Shown here one piece after another: positions 26,738-34,500 of a DNA stretch of 64,000 nt. The translations under genes and the position numbers were made by a program. This DNA comes from Tessaracoccus antarcticus. GTDB taxonomy: Bacteria; Actinomycetota; Actinomycetes; Propionibacteriales; Propionibacteriaceae. How positions within the stretch are numbered: position 1 is the stretch's first letter; every line of letters starts with the position of its first letter. Below the pieces are notes generated by a model that was given only the letters and a program-made list of their open reading frames with translations, made no database searches and was not told the origin of the DNA. The stretch spans positions 558,001 to 622,000 of the forward strand of contig NZ_REFW01000002.1 in NCBI RefSeq assembly GCF_003688855.1. Reading direction: 5' to 3'.

Positions 26738-28573
26738 ATGACTTCACAGCAGCCGTACGTGCACGACCGGTGCGTCGTCCTGCACGCACCCAACCAGTGG
26801 TGGGGTGCGCGCGAGGGGGATTGTGCCGATGGGATCGACGGCATCTACGCGGGGGACATGCGCGTGGTGGGGGGTGTCAAACTCTCCGTGTCAGGGGGCG
26901 ATCTGGAGTGGATCGGCAATGGCCCCAGCGATGACGATGCCAGTGTCCTGCGCCACGAGTACGTCGTGAGGATCGGGGGCAGCGGCGCGGATCCGCTCGT
27001 CGCACTCTCCCGTCTCCGCAGCATCACGGTGGAGGATGCCGGTGAGCAGTACGAGCTACGCAACGCCTCCCCTGAAGAGGTCACGCTCGGTATCGAGGTC
27101 CATCTCGAGGGCGAGGCCACTGCGCTGGACGTCGTCAAGGGTGGTGGCGAGGGGACGGCAGTGCCACTTGCCACCGGGGTGCTTGCGGAGGGTGCCGGGG
27201 TGCGGACGACCGGGGCGAGCACGCGGATCTCCTGGAGCGCCACGGTGCCAGCCGGTGGGAGCACCACGATGGCGTGGCGGATTCCCCTCGCCCCGGAGGG
27301 CACGATGACGGCTCCCTCCGGAGACCCACTGGTCGCGCCCGCCGCCGGCGGGCGTCTCGGGCGCCTGCTCCACCGGAGCATCGCCGACCTGAACGGCCTC
27401 ATGATGACTGACAGGCTGACACCCGACTCGGCGTTCTTCGCCGCTGGTGCCCCGTGGTTCTTCACGCTCTTCGGACGCGACAGCCTGATCGCGGCTCTGC
27501 TGTCGCTGCCCCACAGCACGGCGGTGGCGCTCGGGACACTCAGGACCCTCGCTGCTAGGCAGGGGACGCGCCACGATTTCGTGACCGCCGAACAGCCCGG
27601 CAAGATGCTGCACGAGGTCCGCAGCCACGAATTCGAGTTGGAGGAGGGCAGGCGACTGCCGCCCGTGTACTACGGCTCCATCGACTCCACCCCGTTGTGG
27701 ATCCTGCTCCTGAAGGGGGTGCTCGACGCCGGGGTCGACGCGTCCGAGTTGGCCGATCTGCGCCGTCCACTACAAGCCGCTTGCCGGTGGCTGCTGGAGT
27801 CCAGCGATGCCGATGGTGACGGACTGCTCGAGTACATCGACGAGTCGGGCACGGGACTGGCCAACCAGGGCTGGAAGGACTCCGGGGACTCGATTCGTTT
27901 TGCGGACGGCAGCCTCGCCGCCGGCCCCATCGCACTGGCAGAGGTGCAGGGCTACGCCCACGAGGCGGCGCTGGTGTGCATCGACATCGCCGCGGTGATC
28001 GGCGCCGAGGTGGACGTTCCCGCCCTGGAGGCCTTCGCCCGGCGTGTGCGGGAACGATTCCAGGCCACCTTCTGGTGTGCCGACGAGCTGGGGGACTATC
28101 CGGCGCTCGCTCTGGACGGGGACAAGCAGCCAGTGGATGGTGTGGCCTCCAACATGGGCTACCTGATCGGGTCCGGTCTGTTGACACGCGAGCAGGAGAA
28201 GTCGGTGGTGGCGCGACTCATGGACCCTTCGCTGTTCTCCGGTTTCGGTATCAGGACACTGTCCACCACCAACACCGCCTACTGGCCGCTCCGCTACCAC
28301 GGCGGCAGCGTCTGGACCCACGACACGGCCCAGATCATCTGGAGCCTGCTGCGGGCGGGGTTCCTGCGCGAGGCACGGGTGCTGGCCACCGCCCTGCTGG
28401 ATGCGGCAGAGGACTTCGAGTTCCGGTTGCCGGAGCTGTTCGCCGGCCACGCACGCGATGAGGTCTCGCGTGCCCTCCCGTATCCCGCGTCGTGCCGACC
28501 GCAGGCCTGGGCCGCCGCGTCCGGCGTGGTGGTCTGGCGCGCGCTGAGCGGCTCAGGTGACGAAGTCACCTGA
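26738..28573 (+). CDS. Glycogen-debranching-type (amylo-alpha-1,6-glucosidase-like) glycoside hydrolase
   Basis: A 611-residue cytoplasmic enzyme (no signal peptide). Residues about 8-200 are the beta-rich glycogen-debranching N-terminal domain (GIYAGDMRVVGGVKLSVSGG). The rest is an (alpha/alpha)6 catalytic domain with the family phrases APWFFTLFGRDSLIAALLSLP, QGWKDSGDSIRFADG, VDGVASNMGYLIGSGLL and RYHGGSVWTHDTAQIIWSLLRAGF. Related enzymes cut alpha-glucosides or other short oligosaccharides. It is divergent from the importer at 23398-26542 and shares its operator, so it probably hydrolyses the imported sugar. Its stop codon lies in a bidirectional terminator. Confidence 0.85.
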   Translation: MTSQQPYVHDRCVVLHAPNQWWGAREGDCADGIDGIYAGDMRVVGGVKLSVSGGDLEWIGNGPSDDDASVLRHEYVVRIGGSGADPLVALSRLRSITVEDAGEQYELRNASPEEVTLGIEVHLEGEATALDVVKGGGEGTAVPLATGVLAEGAGVRTTGASTRISWSATVPAGGSTTMAWRIPLAPEGTMTAPSGDPLVAPAAGGRLGRLLHRSIADLNGLMMTDRLTPDSAFFAAGAPWFFTLFGRDSLIAALLSLPHSTAVALGTLRTLAARQGTRHDFVTAEQPGKMLHEVRSHEFELEEGRRLPPVYYGSIDSTPLWILLLKGVLDAGVDASELADLRRPLQAACRWLLESSDADGDGLLEYIDESGTGLANQGWKDSGDSIRFADGSLAAGPIALAEVQGYAHEAALVCIDIAAVIGAEVDVPALEAFARRVRERFQATFWCADELGDYPALALDGDKQPVDGVASNMGYLIGSGLLTREQEKSVVARLMDPSLFSGFGIRTLSTTNTAYWPLRYHGGSVWTHDTAQIIWSLLRAGFLREARVLATALLDAAEDFEFRLPELFAGHARDEVSRALPYPASCRPQAWAAASGVVVWRALSGSGDEVT

Positions 28574-28575
28574 GC
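28551..28575. terminator. Bidirectional terminator holding both stop codons
   Basis: A perfect 11-bp inverted repeat (28551-28561 and 28565-28575) with a GAA loop. The stop codon of the debranching gene (28571-28573) lies in the right arm and that of the LacI gene (28553-28555, minus strand) in the left arm. Because of the symmetry, both proteins end in nearly the same peptide, SGDEVT and SGDFVT. Confidence 0.8.
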
Positions 28576-29545
28576 GAAAAACCACGGTGGGTTCCAGGAT
28601 CCGGGTCCGTGGAACGGCGTCGGCATCCAGCAGTCGTTGCACGCAGAAGTCGGCCACCTGTTCCACGGGCTGCCTGATGCTTGAGAGACCCGTGAGCGCT
28701 GCGACGGGGGAGTCGTCGAAACCCACCACCCTGGAGGTGTCCAGGCCGGACTCACGAAATGCGGCCCGGGCCCCGAGCGCCAGCGTGTCGGATGCGCAGA
28801 CAAGTGCGTCGACCCCGTCGGCGCGCAGGTCGTGGGCCATTGCACGCGCCAGTGAGACCTCGTCGAGGCACCGACCAAGCCAGCGATCACCGTCGTCGTG
28901 GGCACCCGCCGCGACGAGAGCCTGACGCCAGCCGCTGACCCGGTCATCGCCCACGCCGGACCCCTGCGGCCACCCCAGGAACCCCACCCGGCCAGCACCG
29001 CGGTGGAGGAGCTGCTCCGTGGCCATACGGCAGCCCGCAGCCCCGTCGACATCCACCCACGGGTGTGACGAGTCCTGCCCCCAGGGCCTGCCGAACGCCA
29101 CGAGGGGGATGCCGGTGCGGGTCAAACGTCCTGGGCGGATGTCCTGACTCGTGGTGTCGGTGAGGACCACACCGTCGATGTTGCTGGTCGCGCGCAATCG
29201 CTCGATCTGCGCCACCTCGTCCGCGTCGTCCTGCGCTGCGAACACCAACAGGTGGTAGCCCATGGCTGCTGCGCGCTCCGTGACGGCGTGGAGCAGGTTG
29301 TCCACCACCTGCCCGTGCAGTCCGTTGGGGGCTGGACGGACACGGAAGGCAAACAGCCTGGAGCGCTTCGAGGCCAGCTGGCGCGCCGCGGTGGAGGGGA
29401 CGTATCCGGTGCGGGCGATCTCATCGAGGACCCTCTGGAGCGTCTCGGGTCGCAGGGCATCGGGGCGGTTGATGGCGTTCGACACCGTCTGGTGGGACAA
29501 ACCCAGGGCTGAGGCAATGGAGCTCAGGGTGGGGCGACCAGACAT
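28553..29545 (-). CDS. LacI-family transcriptional repressor
   Basis: A 330-residue regulator from ATG 29543-29545 with GAGGAGGCAGG just upstream (an open frame extends further, but this start aligns with LacI N-termini). Helix-turn-helix and hinge: TLSSIASALGLSHQTVSNAINRPDALRPETLQRVLDEIARTGY. A periplasmic-binding-protein-like sensor domain follows (NIDGVVLTDTTSQDI, WVDVDGAAGCRMATEQLLHRG, VCASDTLALGARAA, VVGFDDSPVAALTGLSSIRQP). It probably binds the palindrome at 26639 and releases it when sugar binds. It is convergent with the debranching gene, with a 21-nt overlap. Confidence 0.92.
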   Translation of the reverse strand: MSGRPTLSSIASALGLSHQTVSNAINRPDALRPETLQRVLDEIARTGYVPSTAARQLASKRSRLFAFRVRPAPNGLHGQVVDNLLHAVTERAAAMGYHLLVFAAQDDADEVAQIERLRATSNIDGVVLTDTTSQDIRPGRLTRTGIPLVAFGRPWGQDSSHPWVDVDGAAGCRMATEQLLHRGAGRVGFLGWPQGSGVGDDRVSGWRQALVAAGAHDDGDRWLGRCLDEVSLARAMAHDLRADGVDALVCASDTLALGARAAFRESGLDTSRVVGFDDSPVAALTGLSSIRQPVEQVADFCVQRLLDADAVPRTRILEPTVVFRSGDFVT

Positions 29546-29678
29546 CCTGCCTCCTCGTCGGGTGGTGCGCCGTGCACCGCTGTTTGCTGTGAGCACGTTA
29601 CCCCCGGGGACGGGGGTGGCGGGCACGGAGACCGGGTTCTGACCCCCGGTCAGGTCCGGCCTCGGAGGATCCGAGAGC

Positions 29679-31289
29679 TCAGCTGCCGTGGCGAAGTGCG
29701 CCGCCCAGGAGCGTCTGCGACACCGTGATGCCGGAGATGCGGCGGGGATCCACTGATGTGGGATCGTCCTCCAGCAGCACCAGGTCTGCGTATTTGCCCA
29801 GCTCGATGGATCCGGTGATGTTGTCGGCGCGGCACTGCCAGGCCGCGTCGATGGTCACGGCCCGGAGCGCCGCCTCGACGGGGATCCGCTCGTCACCGTT
29901 GAGGACGTCGCCCGACTCCTCCATGATGCGGGTGACGGCGTCCTCCACGTAGCGCAGCGGCTCGATGGGGGTGACATTCCAGTCACTGTGCAGGGAAATC
30001 CGCAGCCCAGCGGCCAGGGCCGATGCGCAGGGGTCGTAGCGGTTGGCGCGGTCGGGACCCAACAGTCGGTCGCGGAACGCGGTGCCCCACCAGCGGATGT
30101 GGCCGATGAGGAACGACGGGGAGAGACCGAGTGCCACCATGCGGGCGATCTGGTCGTCGTGCAGGACACTGCAGTGCTCGATCCGGTGGCGGTGGTCACG
30201 GACTGGGGTGTGGGCCAGGGCGGACTCGTAGGCGTCGAGTGTGACGTCGATCGCTGCGTCGCCATTGGCGTGGACGCCGATCTGCCAACCGTCGCGGTGC
30301 GCGCGGTCCACCACCTCTGCCAGCTCCTGCGGCGAATAGTTCAGCGAGCCATGATCGGCTGTGTTCAGGTACGGCTCCCTCTGGTACCCGGTTCCCGCCT
30401 GGTTGGAGCCGTCCGACCAGGCCTTGATGCCGTCGATGCGCAGCATGTCGTTGCCTGCGCCGGGCCGCAGCCCGTTGTTCATCCATGTGTCGTACAACGT
30501 GGACACCAGCATCCCGCGGTACCGGACGGGGGAGGAGTCGTCGACGACGCTGCGGAGGATGTCGAGATCGTCGGCGCCACTGACGGCCCCGACCCCACAG
30601 TCGTGGAGGAGGGTGATGCCCCGGGCGGCGGCCTGCTGGAAGAGGTCGCGGTGACGGGCCAGCATGTCCTCTCGGGTCAGTGGCGGAATCCCGCGCGTGA
30701 AGGCGGCGACCGCGCCCGATTCCTCGAGCCTCCCGTTGAGGTCCCCGTGGGGCGTACGACCGTAGCGGGCCTGGGGTGGGTCGGGGCTGTCCCGGTCCAC
30801 GCCGGCCTCCCGCATGGCGGCCGAGTTGGCGTAGGCCACATGGCCGTTGCTCTCGAACACCAGCATGGGGTGCACTGGTGACAGGCGGTCCAGTGCGTCG
30901 CGGTCGAGCCGTGGGCCGCCTTGCGTGATGCTGGGGTCGAACAGCTTGGCGATCACCCACCCGGTGGACGTGGGGGGTGCGTTCCTCAGGGTGGTCATGA
31001 CGTCGTCGGCCGTGGGGTTTGCCATGGGGCTGACGTCCACCCAGTCCGCCATCTGCACCATGGCGGCGTGCATGTGTGGGTCGATGAGGCCAGGCAGCAA
31101 CGTCCGACCCTCGAGGTTGAGCTTCTCCGTGGCGCGCCCGACCTGCGCCGTCACGTCCGTCAGGGATCCGATGGCCACGATCCGTCCATCGGCCACGGCC
31201 ACGGCTTCGGGCCGGGCCCCCTCGGCCATCGTCAGGATGGGGCCGCCGCTGATGATCAGGCCGGGGTGGGATCCGCGTCTCTGCGTCAT
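29679..31289 (-). CDS. Amidohydrolase-family protein (YtcJ-like)
   Basis: A 536-residue cytoplasmic hydrolase of the amidohydrolase 3 type. It has the N-terminal metal-binding phrase LPGLIDPHMHAAM, a HANGDAAIDVTLDAY block, RIEHCSVLHDDQIARM, LHSDWNVTPIEPL and the final ELGKYADLVLLEDDP, all characteristic of YtcJ-like enzymes that cleave N-acyl or ring amide bonds. The substrate is unknown. On the minus strand TAGTCT (31296-31301) lies 6 nt before the ATG, so the mRNA is probably leaderless. No obvious link to the flanking carbohydrate genes. Confidence 0.85.
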   Translation of the reverse strand: MTQRRGSHPGLIISGGPILTMAEGARPEAVAVADGRIVAIGSLTDVTAQVGRATEKLNLEGRTLLPGLIDPHMHAAMVQMADWVDVSPMANPTADDVMTTLRNAPPTSTGWVIAKLFDPSITQGGPRLDRDALDRLSPVHPMLVFESNGHVAYANSAAMREAGVDRDSPDPPQARYGRTPHGDLNGRLEESGAVAAFTRGIPPLTREDMLARHRDLFQQAAARGITLLHDCGVGAVSGADDLDILRSVVDDSSPVRYRGMLVSTLYDTWMNNGLRPGAGNDMLRIDGIKAWSDGSNQAGTGYQREPYLNTADHGSLNYSPQELAEVVDRAHRDGWQIGVHANGDAAIDVTLDAYESALAHTPVRDHRHRIEHCSVLHDDQIARMVALGLSPSFLIGHIRWWGTAFRDRLLGPDRANRYDPCASALAAGLRISLHSDWNVTPIEPLRYVEDAVTRIMEESGDVLNGDERIPVEAALRAVTIDAAWQCRADNITGSIELGKYADLVLLEDDPTSVDPRRISGITVSQTLLGGALRHGS

Positions 31290-31295
31290 TCCCAG

Positions 31296-31301
31296 AGACT
31301 A
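31296..31301 (-). promoter_or_regulatory. Candidate -10 (TAGTCT) for the leaderless amidohydrolase gene
   Basis: TAGTCT with a 6-nt spacer to ATG 31287-31289; no ribosome site or clear -35 seen. Confidence 0.4.
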
Positions 31302-31444
31302 GTGGCGCCCGCGTCGACGTGGGTGCCCGCCGCATCGCAGAAAATCGCCTCCGCGTACCTCACAGGGGTGGCATGCCTGAGATCCTCCAGCGACGGGACA
31401 ATTGCGCGTTGCCCTTCGGTGCCGTCGGGATGTGATTGACTGGG

Positions 31445-31456
31445 GAAAGCGCTCTC
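31445..31456. promoter_or_regulatory. Candidate LacI-type operator upstream of the GH3 gene
   Basis: GAAAGC|GCTCTC, a 12-bp palindrome with one mismatch and the central CG typical of LacI-family sites, 59 nt before the GH3 start codon. The core AGCGCT is shared with the palindrome at 26639 but the flanks differ, so a different LacI protein may bind. Confidence 0.35.
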
Positions 31457-31514
31457 ATCGCCGAGAGTCCTGCTTGACAGCCACCCATCTGTACCCCTGA
31501 AAGGGGTCTCGCAC

Positions 31515-34500
31515 ATGAGACAGAATCCCAAGCGCTTTCTGGCCGTCGGATTGGCGGGCAGCTTGTCCGTGGGTCTCATGGCGTTGCTGCCAGCAACTCC
31601 GGCGCTCGCCGCCGAAACAGATCTGGCGCAACTCGGGGTCGTGAGCGCATCTGCCACGCAATCGGATCAGGACGGGACATTTCCGGCGTCCAACGTCAAT
31701 GACGGCAATCCTGAGACGCGTTGGGCCAGCGGCAACGGCCCTGACGACGGTGCGGCCGTCTTCACAGCTGACCTGACGGTTGATCTCGGCTCGGTCGCCA
31801 CCATCACCTCGGTGGCAATGGCGTGGGAGGCTTCCTACGCCGAGGCCTACGACATCCAGGTGGCCAGCGCGTCACCTGATCAGCCCGCCAGTTGGGAGAC
31901 GGTACACACCACCACCGCCGGCGACGGGGGCGCCGACGCCGTCACGCTTGAGAGCGTTGACGCTCGCTACGTCCGCCTCGACATGAAGAAGCGGGCGGCG
32001 GCCCTGTGGGACGCGCCCACTCTTCACTACTACGGGTATTCCCTCTACACCCTCGCCGTCAACGGCGACTTCGCGACACCGATGGTCAGCCTCGGTCCCG
32101 ATGAGGTCGTCGCCGCCGGCGATGCGGTCTCCATTCCAGTGCGCCTTTCGGGAGCCTCCGACACGGAGCAGAGCGTCCGGGTGAACACCGAGGGTGGCAC
32201 TGCCGTGGCCGGCAGCGACTACACCGCCTATGACCAGACCCTGATCTTCGCAGCCGGGGAGGTGGAGAAGGTGGTGGACATTGACACCGTCAGCCAGGGA
32301 TTCCTGGCCCCGCAGCGCGATTTCACGGTGCGCGTCAGCGACCCCACCGCCGGCGTCCAACTTGGGATCCGCACCACCGCCAGCATCACCATCAGACCCA
32401 CGGGCGACGGTTCCGGAACGGGACCCTCCGAGGTGCTGCATGACTTCCAGTCCGGCGTCCCAACCGACTTCACCGTGTGGGGCAGCAACCCGAGCGTCAC
32501 ACCCGTGCTGGGCAGTACCGCCGACGACACAGTCCCCGGCTCGGCAGCGGACAACCAGGTGCTCGTCGCCACGGTGGGGGGCTCTCCGAGCGGTGGGGAC
32601 TGGTTCGGTTTCACCCATGACACGCCGGCAACTGACTGGTCGGGCTACGACGGCTTCCAGTTCTGGTTCGAGGGCTCTGGCAGCGGCAAGATGCTCAGCT
32701 TCGAGGTGAAGAGCGATGGTCAACTCTTCGATCACAGCATCGTCGACGATGCAGCGGGGTGGCGCCGGGTATCGGTGCTGTTCAGCGACTTGCGCGTGAA
32801 GGGGAATCCCGGTTCCGACGAACGATTCAACTCGCGCGCCTCCACGGGCTTCGCGGTGACCCTCACCGGTCTGGGCGCAGGGTCCTTCCGGATGGACGAC
32901 TTCGCGCTGTTCCAGCGGCTCGTGGTGCTGGATGACTTCGAGAACGACATCACCGTGGGCTCCGGCGCCGATCCGATCGGCTACTTCACGTGGTCCAACG
33001 CCGAGAATGCAGTGACGTTGGGCCGCGAGGTGCAGGAACGCGACGGCAACGCCGACAACCACGTGTTGGCGGGAACCCACCTCATCCCTTCCGGCTCCTA
33101 CGGCGGCATGAGCTACAACTTGGCCAACCCCCAGGACTGGAGCAGCTTCCACGGCATCCGGTTCCTGTGGTACGCCTCACAGACGAACAACCCCGCGTCC
33201 CCCACGGCGGGCGCGGACATCAAGGTGGAGATCAAGGACGGCGGTACTGATGCCGAGCACTCCGAGCTGTGGCAGGCCACCTTCAAGGACCGTTGGGGAA
33301 GCTCCACCAGCCGGTGGAAGCTCGTCGAACTACCTTTCTCGTCGTTCACCCCGGGCGGCTACCAGCCCGGATCCAGCGAGACACAGAACGGCACTCTGGA
33401 CCTCGACAACGCCTGGGGTTATGCCATCACGTTTGATCCGGGCACCGCTGAGGCGATGCGTTGGGCCATTGACGATGCCGGCCTCTACGGCACTCCAACG
33501 GTGGCCAGTTCCGTCACCGTGGCAGCCCCCGGCGTCACACTGGTGGACGGCGGAAGCACGGCGTCCGTGCCGCTCACGCTGACAACCACTGATGGTGAGC
33601 CCACCGGCGAGCCCGTCGACGTCACATGGAACACAAGCCCCGGAACCGCACTCGAGGGCACGGACTACACAGCAGCGTCGGGCTCGATGACGTTCCCCGC
33701 CGGAACACCCTCGGGTACGGCCCAACCCGTTGAGGTGCAGACGCTCGCGCGAACGGGCGCCAGCGAGGCCCTCACCATCCCCCTCGAGATCACGGCCGAC
33801 GGGGCGGTCACTGCAGATGGCGTGCCGCGTGTCGTCATCAACGCGCACGACCTTGCCTACCTCGACTCCTCCCTGCCCACCAAGGACCGGGTGGCGGACC
33901 TGCTGGGGCGCATGAGCCTGCAGGAGAAGGCGGGCCAGATGGCACAGGCCGAGCGCCTCGGGCTGAGTTCGGTGGAACAGATCTCTGACCTTGCGCTGGG
34001 CTCTCTCCTGTCCGGCGGCGGGTCCGTCCCGAATCCCAACACCCCCGAGGCCTGGGCGGCCATGATCGACGGGTACCAGCGCCAGGCGTTGTCGACGCGT
34101 TGGCAGATTCCGATGGTCTATGGTGCGGACGCCGTCCACGGGCACAGCAACGTCCTTGGCGCCACGATCTTCCCGCACAACATTGGCCTGGGGGCCACTC
34201 GCGACCTCCAGCTCATCCGGAACATCGGGCGGGCCACAGCCTCCGAGACACGCACCACAGGCGTGACGTGGACATTCGCGCCCGCCCTCACTGTGGGTCG
34301 GGACGAACGCTGGGGTCGAACCTACGAGTCGTTCAGCGAGGACCCGAAGCTTGTCGCGGCCTTCGCGGTACCTGCCACCGAGGGGCTGCAGGGTGATGAC
34401 CCCACGGACATCACTGCGGCTGACGAGGTGCTGGGCTCGGCCAAGCATTGGGCCGGGGACGGGGGCACTACCTACGACGCCTCACAGCTGGGCAAGGGAT

